Of a DNA stretch of 64,000 nucleotides, positions 1-8,089 are shown in pieces. The stretch is taken from assembly GCF_030273315.1 (NCBI RefSeq), contig NZ_CP127174.1, positions 2,294,001 through 2,358,000 of the forward strand, in the 5' to 3' direction. This stretch comes from Natrialbaceae archaeon AArc-T1-2. Lineage in GTDB: Archaea > Halobacteriota > Halobacteria > Halobacteriales > Natrialbaceae. The notes beneath the pieces are model-generated. The model was not told where the DNA came from, did not search any database, and saw nothing but the letters and a program-made list of their open reading frames with translations. The translations under genes were made by a program, and so were the position numbers. Positions within the stretch are counted from its first letter, which is position 1. Each line of letters starts with the position of its first letter.

Positions 1-325
1 CGACGTCATGTTCCCGCATAGCTTCGAGGATGTTGTACGTGATCTTCGTGTTGAATTCGAATTGTTTGCGCGGCTGATCTGAATTGACTGCCTTCGATGC
101 GGCCAGGTGGAAGACGACGTCGAATCCCGACGAGAGGACATCCGACACAACAGTTTGATCACGGAGATCACCCCGGACCAGAGTCGCGTCGTCGGAAACC
201 CAGTTCGCCTGTCCAGACGAGCAGTCATCGACGACAGTGACCTCGTTCGATTTGACCAGCCGTTCAACGAGGTGTGAGCCGACGAACCCCGCCCCACCGG
301 TTACAAGTATGCGTTTATGTTTCAT
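1..325 (-). CDS. NAD-dependent epimerase/dehydratase, 3' end cut by window
   Basis: My translation of the minus strand from ATG at 325 gives about 108 residues of an extended short-chain dehydrogenase: MKHKRILVTGGAGFVGSHL (glycine-rich NAD-binding loop), VVDD at the end of the second strand (acidic residue for NAD ribose) and VFHLAA around residue 75. This is the start of the UDP-glucose 4-epimerase/dehydratase family, which interconverts or modifies nucleotide sugars in the cytoplasm. The catalytic YxxxK lies beyond the window edge. It sits divergently from a glycosyltransferase at the start of a glycan locus, so it probably makes a sugar donor for surface polysaccharide or N-glycan. The exact substrate cannot be told. 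Confidence 0.85.
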   Translation of the reverse strand, partial: MKHKRILVTGGAGFVGSHLVERLVKSNEVTVVDDCSSGQANWVSDDATLVRGDLRDQTVVSDVLSSGFDVVFHLAASKAVNSDQPRKQFEFNTKITYNILEAMREHDV

Positions 326-432
326 ACGATCTTTCTCACCACTACGATAGCAAAGCGAACTATTGCGATTGAGAAAACAGTTATTATATCCCCGGAGTCA
401 AATCGGTAACCCAGAGTGGAGAGAACGAAGCC

Positions 433-1608
433 GTGAACGTATTGTACTATCTCGACTGGTTTCCCAAGCTCTCGCAGAGTTTTGTCCTCAACGAGATCCA
501 CTACCTCGTCCAGAATGGACACAACGTCGCCGTATTCTCGCTAAACGAACCCGACACAGACGTCGAACACGACGAGTTGAACGACATTGATATCGAGGTT
601 GTGTACGCTGACGAACCGTCGGTAACGTCCGTTCCCAAGACGCTCTCCCGGAGCATCGTCGACGATCGTGTCTCGTACGAACCGTTCTTTCGCCGTCCGC
701 GGCGACGGTTCGGAACTCGATATCTCACGAAGCAGTGTCTGGACTTCATCGAGACACTTCCGTACGACATCGATCACGTCCACTCGCACTTCGCTCGGTG
801 GAACAAGATTCCTGCCGCACTGGTTGCCGACGCCGGCGGCGCAACCTCGAGTCTTACGACGCACGCGTACGACCTTTACGCCTCGCCGGACGAGGAGGCA
901 TTGAAGTTCACGTGTGACGCGTTCGACTCAGTTTTCACGATCTCTGAATACAACAAACAATTTATTGACGCTGAAATTGATCCAGACGCCACTGTCGAAG
1001 TCGTCCGAATGGGAATTCGAACCGAAAAGTTCCAGCCGACAGAGACGCCGGACGAACCCCGACTCCTGACAATCGCACGGTTCGTGGAAAAGAAGGGAAT
1101 CGAGTACGCGCTCTACGCGGTCGCCGCCGTCGTTGATGACTACCCGGAACTAGACTACCGAATCATCGGCTCGGGTCCTCGAAAGCAGCGATACCAGGAG
1201 ATTATCGCGGAAGAGGGAATTGAGGACAACGTGACATTTCTCGGCTCGGTGAGTGATGACCAGTTAATCGACGAGCTTGACCGGGCAAAGGCATTTCTCC
1301 TCCCTTGTATCGTTGCCAAGGACGGTGACCGAGATGGGATCCCGGTTGTGCTTATGGAAGCAATGGCTATGAAGACACCCCCGATCACGACGAACGTTTC
1401 AGGAATTCCTGAACTAGTTAGTGACTCTGAAAATGGCTTCCTTGTTAATCCGAGAGATACTCATGCTATATCTTCGAAGATTTATACTGTACTACGTGGG
1501 GATGAAGAAATAAATAAAATCAGACGGAAGTCTAGAAAAACTATAGAAGAAACATACGACATCTATACCAAGGAAAAAGATCTTGGAAGATTATTTATGG
1601 CTACTTAA
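433..1608 (+). CDS. Glycosyltransferase family 4 protein
   Basis: The protein has 391 residues and a GTG start. It has the GT-B fold layout: an N-terminal acceptor domain (MNVLYYLDWFPKLSQSFVLNEI; HVHSHFA near 115) and a C-terminal nucleotide-sugar domain starting near 200 (LLTIARFVEKKGIEYAL). The donor-binding stretch DGIPVVLMEAMAMKTPP ends the E-x7-E region of GT4 retaining transferases. It probably transfers a sugar to a lipid-linked glycan on the cytoplasmic face. A TATA-like TTATTATATCC lies near 381-391. Base composition falls from GC-rich at the 5' end to clearly AT-rich in the last 200 bases, while the reading frame and fold continue, so the 3' end may have been exchanged. Donor and acceptor are unknown. 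Confidence 0.88.
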   Translation: MNVLYYLDWFPKLSQSFVLNEIHYLVQNGHNVAVFSLNEPDTDVEHDELNDIDIEVVYADEPSVTSVPKTLSRSIVDDRVSYEPFFRRPRRRFGTRYLTKQCLDFIETLPYDIDHVHSHFARWNKIPAALVADAGGATSSLTTHAYDLYASPDEEALKFTCDAFDSVFTISEYNKQFIDAEIDPDATVEVVRMGIRTEKFQPTETPDEPRLLTIARFVEKKGIEYALYAVAAVVDDYPELDYRIIGSGPRKQRYQEIIAEEGIEDNVTFLGSVSDDQLIDELDRAKAFLLPCIVAKDGDRDGIPVVLMEAMAMKTPPITTNVSGIPELVSDSENGFLVNPRDTHAISSKIYTVLRGDEEINKIRRKSRKTIEETYDIYTKEKDLGRLFMAT

Positions 1609-1651
1609 CTGACGCCAACAATCATGTAAAACACATAGTTTCGAATTATAA

Positions 1652-2905
1652 TCACGTCAATTCATTCAAGTACGAAGTGTTCTCTTTGGAAAGATTTGCA
1701 AGTTCCTTTGATCGGGGGCCCACATGATTGAAATCCGATTTGTCACAAATGTATTTCTCTGAAAGATCGATGATCGAATCAAGGTCATCTTTAATTTTGA
1801 ATGGGTCGAATATGTCTATATCTAGGTTTAATAATTCCAAAACACCTTCTATCTTATGCGTATTTGCACGGAACGGTATTATCGGAACTCCCCCTTTGGC
1901 TGCGAATATAGTTGGGTGATATCTTCCACCGATATACACAGAAGCGTTCGACACGAGCGAAATTGTATGTGGGATTGATGTATTCAAACCAACTATATCT
2001 ATACCTAACTGTTCCGCAACCGGTGTCAGTAACTCTTCGTCTGACTCTGCAGATACCACTAATAGGATATTTGGAACGACTTTCTGAAGCCGTTTACACA
2101 GATGAATGTATGATTCAACATCATATCTGGATTTAGTTGGATATATAGAGTTGCCAGCTACACATATGTACTGGCGTCTAGGATCAAAGCACTGGCTTGA
2201 ATATGGTCGAATATTCACTTTGTCTGATTGTATGTCTTCATATAATTCCTCTTCACCAACTTGTTTATCATAATAGAAACCTGGATCAGCACTGACTCGA
2301 TAGTTAGAACATAGTTCTTTGTGTTTTTTAGCCGACACTGGCTCTCTAAACACAACGCCATCCAACATCGGATAGATATTCTCGACCATATGATAAAGAT
2401 CATTATCAGTGATATCTAGTGTATGGTTTGTCATAATACATTTGGTATTCAAATACTTTTTTGCTAAATAAGCAATAAAGAATAGCCCCCTAGTACATCG
2501 GTCATGGCTGGAATATGTCAATCCTTCTCCATTTATGACGACAACATCTGCTGATCGAATATTTTCTACTTCTTTTTGGAATAAATCCTCTTCAATTACC
2601 ATATTTGCATATTTGCCGAACTTTTCATAGGACCGAGGTATAATATCACCGATTGTATTAAAAGATCGATAAGCAGATACTGGATCTCGGTTCATTAAAT
2701 TAGCGATTGTGTCAATAATTTGGCGTCCTGAATATCTTATTGTTCGATTATTAATCCTCTTGTTAGGAATACGTAAACTCCTTTTATATGATGTTTCTAC
2801 TATATTCCCACCTTCTTTCCTAATAAGTGTTCGGAGAGCCCTAGTGGTTGCTTGTGATCCCCAATTCAGCCCACTAGAAGTGTCGTTCACAAAGTATATA
2901 TCCAT
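1652..2905 (-). CDS. Polysaccharide pyruvyl transferase family protein
   Basis: The protein has 417 residues. MDIYFVNDTSSGLNWGSQATTRAL at the start, VVVINGEGLTYSS near 118 and the late VYIGGRYHPTIFAAKGGVPIIPF segment match the polysaccharide pyruvyl transferase family, which puts ketal-linked pyruvate on exopolysaccharide sugars or otherwise modifies glycans. No signal peptide or membrane segment is seen, so it is cytoplasmic. The whole gene is strikingly AT-rich compared with most of the window, with codons such as ATA, TTA and AGA that are rare in its neighbours. I infer recent transfer from a lower-GC source. It is transcribed towards the glycosyltransferase at 433. Family is fairly sure; the specific reaction is not. 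Confidence 0.85.
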   Translation of the reverse strand: MDIYFVNDTSSGLNWGSQATTRALRTLIRKEGGNIVETSYKRSLRIPNKRINNRTIRYSGRQIIDTIANLMNRDPVSAYRSFNTIGDIIPRSYEKFGKYANMVIEEDLFQKEVENIRSADVVVINGEGLTYSSHDRCTRGLFFIAYLAKKYLNTKCIMTNHTLDITDNDLYHMVENIYPMLDGVVFREPVSAKKHKELCSNYRVSADPGFYYDKQVGEEELYEDIQSDKVNIRPYSSQCFDPRRQYICVAGNSIYPTKSRYDVESYIHLCKRLQKVVPNILLVVSAESDEELLTPVAEQLGIDIVGLNTSIPHTISLVSNASVYIGGRYHPTIFAAKGGVPIIPFRANTHKIEGVLELLNLDIDIFDPFKIKDDLDSIIDLSEKYICDKSDFNHVGPRSKELANLSKENTSYLNELT

Positions 2906-2963
2906 GGTTGTACCTGTATCTTTCTGTTACGGAAAATTGTTTCGGTAAATTCGGAATGCGAAT

Positions 2964-4097
2964 TCATAACCTGATATTGTAATCGGAAAGATTAACAACA
3001 TACGTAATCGCTGCGGCCTGGAAAACAGAGTTCGTGGTTCCAGCCGATAGAAGGTTCGACATCACATCAAACTTCTCCTGAAAGTCTCGCTCAAGCCACT
3101 GCTGTACTCGCTTAGTATCCGCATCACATAAAACCTGAAGCGCAAGGGCAATGTCTATTCCTGGTGTCATAGCACCATAATGCCCATCGTACTCGGCTAC
3201 CTGTGAAGTAGTATCTGTTGCACAGATTTCTTCAATGGGTAGTTCTGTATCTAGATCCGACCATAATCCCATCACAGCCAGATTCAACTTGAGTTGTGCT
3301 AACCCGAGTAGATTCACGGGATGATAGCCAATTTCCTTTTGCTTTCTACTAGGTGAGTATGAATAGAGCCGGGAGAGTACATCATTAGCCAATAAACGCC
3401 AGTGACGCGGTTCCTGAAGCACTGTTCGAACTATTCGACCGAATGGGGGTCGAATATAATGCTTGATAATTCCATCATCATGGAGACATATGTTGGACTC
3501 AAGTTGAGCAGTAAACTTAGTGACCGTGTTTTCGACCTCTTCATGCTCCTCCGCAAGGTGAGATGCCGCACCAGCAAACAGAATCTGATGGTTTAACGTT
3601 CGATCGAATGATAACACCGAACCGTCGATTTCGACCCGTTCCCAGAGGCCGAGGCCCTCGTCGAAAGGGTGGAGCAAAACCACGTCTTTTGCCGTCTCGA
3701 GTAATTCCGGCCGGCCGAGTGTCGGTCCAGCGTGCGCTAATCCACGGACTGGAGCTGCCTGTCCGACCAAGCCATCGCAGTGATCTTTTCCCTCGACCGT
3801 TCTCGAGTGAAACGTATACCCATACGGCCGTGCTTCGTCGCTGAGCAAATAGTCGGCCGCGTCGTTGGCCGCCTCGGCGAACACCTCGTCGCCGGTGATC
3901 TCGTACACCTTCGACAGCGTCGTCAGCCAGTGTGAGGTCGTCCGCACGGGCGTCTCCGGCTCGTCGTAGACCCCGTTTCGCCCCGGTGGAAACGACCCGT
4001 CCTCGCGCTGGAGCTCGAGCGCCGCCCGCGCGCTCCGTTCCAGCAGCTCGTGGAGCGTGATCGTCTCCCCCTCCGTATCCGAATCGGGCTCTGACAT
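2964..4097 (-). CDS. Hypothetical glycan-locus protein, all-alpha toroid-like
   Basis: The protein has 377 residues from MSEPDSDTEGETITLHELLE. Earlier in-frame starts would run into the neighbouring ParB-like pseudogene and encode low-quality sequence. Repeated amphipathic helices with aromatic and glycine turns (QREDGSFPPGRNGVYDEPE; TTSHWLTTLSKVYEITGDE; GLVGQAAPVRGLAHAG; YDGHYGAMTPGIDIALALQV) resemble the alpha/alpha-toroid folds of glycoside-active enzymes and uronyl epimerases, but no catalytic motif is certain. The 5' half is GC-rich. The 3' half, below about 3620, is AT-rich like the next gene, so the composition boundary lies inside the reading frame. Context suggests a role in glycan processing; this is inference. 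Confidence 0.7.
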   Translation of the reverse strand: MSEPDSDTEGETITLHELLERSARAALELQREDGSFPPGRNGVYDEPETPVRTTSHWLTTLSKVYEITGDEVFAEAANDAADYLLSDEARPYGYTFHSRTVEGKDHCDGLVGQAAPVRGLAHAGPTLGRPELLETAKDVVLLHPFDEGLGLWERVEIDGSVLSFDRTLNHQILFAGAASHLAEEHEEVENTVTKFTAQLESNICLHDDGIIKHYIRPPFGRIVRTVLQEPRHWRLLANDVLSRLYSYSPSRKQKEIGYHPVNLLGLAQLKLNLAVMGLWSDLDTELPIEEICATDTTSQVAEYDGHYGAMTPGIDIALALQVLCDADTKRVQQWLERDFQEKFDVMSNLLSAGTTNSVFQAAAITYVVNLSDYNIRL

Positions 4098-4189
4098 CCG
4101 TCGTGGTAATAGACTCGAGGCGACGCCGATATAAGTTCCTCGGGACCGACTTTGAGGCCATCCCTGAGCCCAGACCCCGCGGCCTCGAG

Positions 4190-4948
4190 TCACCCGCGGT
4201 CGACGTACTCCCGGTGACGAACGACGACCAGCACGGGAATCTCCTTGACGCCACACACCTTGGCGATGAACAGCCGGTGTTGTCCGTCGACCAGCAGGGG
4301 TTCGCCGTCACGTCCTCGATCGATCATCACCTCGTCGAGTGTGTACTTGTACGTCCGCGGGTAGTATCCCATTGGGTCGTTCGGTTGTGAATCGAAGACC
4401 TCTCGTTTGCTCTTGTATCCGTCTGTTTCGATTCGCTCGCACAACTCGTCGAGCTGTTCGCAACGCTCCCAGAGGTCCTCTTCGCTTCGAACGACCGCCC
4501 GCCACGTCTCGTCGTGTCCATCTTGGCGGAGTCGCTCGAGTGATTTCTCGACGTACTCCGTCTCTTTCCACGGAACGTCGCGCTCGAAGTGGCCTTCGAT
4601 CGCCTGGTAAAGCAGTTCGTCGGCAATACGGTGTTCTGGTGACTTCGACTCGAGATCTCAGTCTCCGCCGACGATCCGGCCGACATCCTTCCATCGACTG
4701 CGGTTGGTTCGTTCGTGGCGAGCGGATCGATATCGAATGTCGGCCGGATCTACGTACTCGATCTCGTAGGGTTCCGGAACCGTCTCGTATCGGTGCCCAT
4801 TGACGAACGAGCGGATTCGTAGCCACGCACGGGAGCCGAACACCCGTTCCGAACACTGATACGAGATCTGGTCCGCGGCTCTGAACAGTAGTTCTCGCGG
4901 GCCGCGTTCGGAATACACTTCTTTGGCGCGTTCGAACGGACTGGTCAC
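4190..4948 (-). pseudogene. ParB-like-motif family protein, broken by one in-frame TGA
   Basis: Starting at 4948, the frame gives MTSPFERAKEVYSERGPREL and runs to VGRIVGGD, then meets TGA at 4660-4658. It then continues in the same frame without further stops to LLVDGQHRLFIAKVCGVKEIPV and a stop at 4190. The two intact relatives at 5034 and 7214 have tryptophan (TGG) exactly after the matching GGD or DGE, so one base change, TGG to TGA, explains the break. The C-terminus is also shorter than in the relatives, ending soon after the RH pair. Either half could still be translated (an ATG at 4444 opens the second), but I read it as a very recent pseudogene or a sequencing error. Confidence 0.75.
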
Positions 4949-5033
4949 ACGATAGTAGAGTCACGGATAGGAGTTCAAATCTGTACTGATTCCGATTTGT
5001 GAACGAACGGAGGCGTCAGCGACGATTACGACG

Positions 5034-5888
5034 ATGAAAGGACTCACTCGCAGGGCACGACGGGTTTACCGCGAGGAAGGGCTTGTTCCGACAGTCGAGA
5101 AAACGGCTCGTTTCGTTCCCCGATATGCTCGACACGTACTCGGGGAGAACGGAATGTACGGAAGCCCACGATATCGATGGCTGCTGATTTGGTGGAACTC
5201 CCGTCCCTACTCCGCCGTCGCCGACCCCTTCAAAATCGTCCGCGTCGATCCGACCGAGATCACCCACGTCACCGGTCGAGGACCGAACCCGGGCCGATTC
5301 CAGTGGCAGGATCTCGGAAACGTCCAGGGAGGTGACTGGGACCAAAGCGACGAACGCGTCGAAGACCTGCCTGTCGTCCAGGCACTCCGGCAGCGCTTCG
5401 AGGACGGTACGGACTGGGAGGACATCGAGTTCATCCAGCACGTCCTCGAGCAAGCCGAGCGCGGACACGTCATCTGGCGAGGCTGTGCGAACGAGGACGA
5501 CGTGTGGGAGGCGTGTGCTCGAGTCGACCGCCTCTACGAGCGCATCCGAGACCAGGGATACCGAAGCAAGCAGGAACTCGTCCAGCAGGAGGGACTGTCC
5601 CCAGACAAGTACGCCGATGGCGACCGGTTCAACTGCTACGACGAGGTCGTCGTCGACGTCGGTCGCGACGGTCAGTTTCTCTTCGTCGACGGACGGCACC
5701 GGCTCGCGATCGCGAAGATTCTCGAGCTCGAGGAGATACCAGTTCGAATCTCGGCTCGACACGAGCAGTGGCAGCAAATACGGGAAACAGTCGCCGAAAC
5801 GCCGCGGTCCGAACTCTCTGGAGAGGTCGAACAGCATCTCGACCATCCCGACTTGGAAAATCTTCTCGAGAGAGAGTGTTCCAGCTGA
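5034..5888 (+). CDS. Hypothetical protein with ParB/Srx-like C-terminal motif
   Basis: The protein has 284 residues. The N-terminal 60 residues are basic and aromatic. A PFKIVRVDPTEI segment follows near 65, then GGDWDQ near 100, and the C-terminal third carries VVVDVGRDGQFLFVDGRHRL followed by AIAKILELEEIPVRISARH. The G-x-HRL-x-IAK pattern is the signature of ParB N-terminal/sulfiredoxin-like domains, which bind or hydrolyse nucleotides. Two relatives flank it (4190 pseudogene, 7214). All three lie among glycosyltransferase, pyruvyltransferase and flippase genes, so a role in glycan assembly or its control is plausible but unproven. The divergent neighbour upstream is the broken copy. I do not know a characterised member. 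Confidence 0.75.
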   Translation: MKGLTRRARRVYREEGLVPTVEKTARFVPRYARHVLGENGMYGSPRYRWLLIWWNSRPYSAVADPFKIVRVDPTEITHVTGRGPNPGRFQWQDLGNVQGGDWDQSDERVEDLPVVQALRQRFEDGTDWEDIEFIQHVLEQAERGHVIWRGCANEDDVWEACARVDRLYERIRDQGYRSKQELVQQEGLSPDKYADGDRFNCYDEVVVDVGRDGQFLFVDGRHRLAIAKILELEEIPVRISARHEQWQQIRETVAETPRSELSGEVEQHLDHPDLENLLERECSS

Positions 5889-5897
5889 CGACGTATA

Positions 5898-7058
5898 TCA
5901 CGTCTCGAGTACGTTCTCGAGCGTTCGCTCGAGATGACCGATGTCGACGACGATATCGGTCGAGTCGGGCTGGCACTGAATCGGTTGGTAGTCGACACCC
6001 ACGGTGTCGGCCAGCCGTTCGTACGGGTCTTTGACCTTTGACCCGAACAGTTCGAACACGGTTGCGTCGTCACAGTAGATCAGGTCGGTCAGTCCGGCCC
6101 CATGTGCACCGACGACGGCGTCGGCCTCGTGGAACAGTTGGACGTTCTGTGCGACGCTCTGGTTCTCGAGGACGTAAGGCTCGAAGTCATACCGTGAAAG
6201 TGCGTCAACAACCTCCTGCTCGTTGACGACCTGCCGTTCGATCGCGTTCGAACGGGAAATGTAGACGTTACTCCCGGTGTCGATCGAGTCCGTATCCGGA
6301 TCGGCGTTCTCGAGAATCGTTTCACGGATCCAGCGGTAGTCCGCCGTGGTCTGTTCCGGAAAGGACGGCACGATGACGTTCGACCCTCGGTATACCGTAC
6401 TCGTCGCCCGTTCGATTTTCCGTTCCGGGACTCCGAGCAGCTCGAGCGTTTCGTCGACGTAGGCTGGGGCGTCCGACCAGACGATATACGTTACTTCGTC
6501 GTTCGTCTGTTCCTCGTATGCTCGGGCGTATCGAATCCGCGGCAGTGTCTCTATCGTCCAGTGATAGTAATTGATATAGCGGTAGGAAAGTGGACAGATC
6601 GTATCCAGCGTTCTCGCTCGCTCCTCGAGTGCATCCGTGTTCCCGGTGACGACGTTTCTGGCCAGGTCGACACCATCGACGAATCCGTGTCGGACGAGTG
6701 ATTTGATCACGCCGTTTTTGTCATCGTCAGCAGGCCCGACTGACTCGTCGACAGGATTCCCCGCGTTGGTCAACACAAGTCCAGTTGTCGGAAAAACGTA
6801 TCCCTGATTGATGTTCGCAGCAAAGGGGGTCGACACAGTGTTCGCCCCATCGAGATGAGCCACAACGCTTGCCCGCTCGAGTAATTCCTGACGGGAGACT
6901 GACCGGAGATCCCCCTGTTTGAATAGACGACGAAACACGGGTGGAGCAAGGACGCTTCTCGATACCAGTTCGAACGACGCTTTGACAGCACTAGCACCTC
7001 CTTCTTGATCTATTTTCCGCCTAAATTTCCGATACGAAAAGTCTCTCGGGGCCCACAT
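5898..7058 (-). CDS. Glycosyltransferase family 61 (DUF563-type) protein
   Basis: The protein has 386 residues. The central and C-terminal parts carry YRYINYYHWTIETLPRIRYA (the family's typical H-W before the first helix), VIVPSFPEQ, SNVYISRSNAIERQV and ADAVVGAHGAGLTDLIYCDD, the GAHGAGLTN-like motif of GT61/capsular polysaccharide transferases. The N-terminal 90 residues are basic and have no signal peptide. It likely adds a sugar to a cytoplasmic glycan precursor. A TACTTAAGAG box on the minus strand (7083-7092) lies about 25-35 bases ahead of the ATG at 7058, suggesting a nearly leaderless message. It converges with the ParB-like gene at 5034, with only 9 bases between them. Confidence 0.85.
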   Translation of the reverse strand: MWAPRDFSYRKFRRKIDQEGGASAVKASFELVSRSVLAPPVFRRLFKQGDLRSVSRQELLERASVVAHLDGANTVSTPFAANINQGYVFPTTGLVLTNAGNPVDESVGPADDDKNGVIKSLVRHGFVDGVDLARNVVTGNTDALEERARTLDTICPLSYRYINYYHWTIETLPRIRYARAYEEQTNDEVTYIVWSDAPAYVDETLELLGVPERKIERATSTVYRGSNVIVPSFPEQTTADYRWIRETILENADPDTDSIDTGSNVYISRSNAIERQVVNEQEVVDALSRYDFEPYVLENQSVAQNVQLFHEADAVVGAHGAGLTDLIYCDDATVFELFGSKVKDPYERLADTVGVDYQPIQCQPDSTDIVVDIGHLERTLENVLET

Positions 7059-7213
7059 CTAGTCGAGACTTCCGTTCGTGGCTCTTAAGTACACAGGTTT
7101 CTCAACAGTAGCTGATCCAAAATATGATCGAAACGTGTTTTACCGTACAAAATTCATAAAGTATCATTACCAGAGTTCCACGTAAGTCAATGTGAGAAGT
7201 GGTGGTGAATCAC

Positions 7214-8032
7214 ATGAAGAGAAATTCTGGGTTTCTATGTCTGGCAAAGCGTTCGTTGACGACGCTCCGCAATCAGGGCATAGATCGGCTTCTTTTATAC
7301 GGAATACGGTATCTGAGCTGGAAGTTTCAATTTCATCGTCTTGTTCGATCGTTACCGCATCCAATAGCAACGACGATCTACCTGCTTATAAGAGGGGTAG
7401 CACGCCGCGCTTTTCGGATTCTTAATCTAATTTTCCAACACAAATATACCGATGCTGACCCGTACAAATTGATATTCGTCGATCCATCGGCAATCGAATT
7501 TACAAGTGGTGCTTCGAGACGACGTGGATGGGTTGTTGACGGAGAATGGGATGAAGGTGGAACTCCGTTTATGCACCGGACCTGTCCCAAAGCGATTGAA
7601 CAACGCTTTGTTGAGGGTGTTGAGTGGGGTGAGACAGATCTCTCCGATAAATACGACAGGTCGAAATTTGAAGAACGGACTTCCGAAATCGAACAACTCT
7701 ACAAGCAAATCCGTGATGATGAATACAAGTCACAGCGTCAGTTACTCGACAAGAACTCAGACGTGGCTTGGAGTGGACTCAATGACGCGATGCACCCACT
7801 AGCCAACGAAATAGCCGTCGATATCGGTCGAGATGGAGAACTATTATGGAATATGTGTGGTCAACATCGACTCGCTATTGCAAAGGTCCTCGATATTGAC
7901 CGAATTCCTGTACAAGTCTTCCGTCGACATGCGGACTGGCAGGCAGTACGGGACCGCGCACGCCGAGGTGAGGACATCCCCGAAGAGCTTCGTGATCACC
8001 CGGACTTGACGGACGTTCTCGGGAGTCAGTAG
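7214..8032 (+). CDS. Hypothetical protein with ParB/Srx-like C-terminal motif, third copy
   Basis: The protein has 272 residues from the ATG at 7214; a GTG at 7199 is also possible, but the ATG gives MKRN, matching the start of the 5034 relative. The long N-terminal region is rich in R, L and F, with possible membrane-associated helices (PIATTIYLLIRG near 50). Then come PYKLIFVDPSAIEF, the conserved tryptophan in VDGEWDEGG, and the motif IAVDIGRDGELLWNMCGQHR followed by LAIAKVLDIDRIPVQVFRRH and a DHPDLTDVLG tail also seen in the 5034 protein (DHPDLENLLE). GC content is visibly lower than in neighbours, so this copy may have a different history. Function is unknown; it sits just upstream of the flippase. 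Confidence 0.72.
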   Translation: MKRNSGFLCLAKRSLTTLRNQGIDRLLLYGIRYLSWKFQFHRLVRSLPHPIATTIYLLIRGVARRAFRILNLIFQHKYTDADPYKLIFVDPSAIEFTSGASRRRGWVVDGEWDEGGTPFMHRTCPKAIEQRFVEGVEWGETDLSDKYDRSKFEERTSEIEQLYKQIRDDEYKSQRQLLDKNSDVAWSGLNDAMHPLANEIAVDIGRDGELLWNMCGQHRLAIAKVLDIDRIPVQVFRRHADWQAVRDRARRGEDIPEELRDHPDLTDVLGSQ

Positions 8033-8052
8033 CTCCCTCGGGAGTGATAATA

Positions 8053-8061
8053 CCCTTAACC
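8053..8061 (+). promoter_or_regulatory. Candidate TATA/BRE box for the flippase gene
   Basis: CCCTTAACC lies 29-37 bases before the ATG at 8090, the spacing expected for a leaderless or very short-leader haloarchaeal message. Just before it, CTCCCTCGGGAG (8034-8045) can form a small hairpin that may end the upstream gene. Confidence 0.45.
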
Positions 8062-8089
8062 CACCACTCCAAAGCTTCCCAGTATCCGT

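Noticed and set aside
4098-4256. N-terminal extension of the toroid-like hypothetical protein
   Set aside because: The added residues are arginine-rich and overlap the ParB-like pseudogene's conserved C-terminus in another frame. Acidic family-like sequence begins only at 4097.
4655-4663. TGA at 4660-4658 read as recoded (selenocysteine or readthrough) codon
   Set aside because: Relatives have tryptophan, not cysteine, at this position, no SECIS-like structure was noticed, and haloarchaea are not known to recode TGA. Mutation or sequencing error is simpler.
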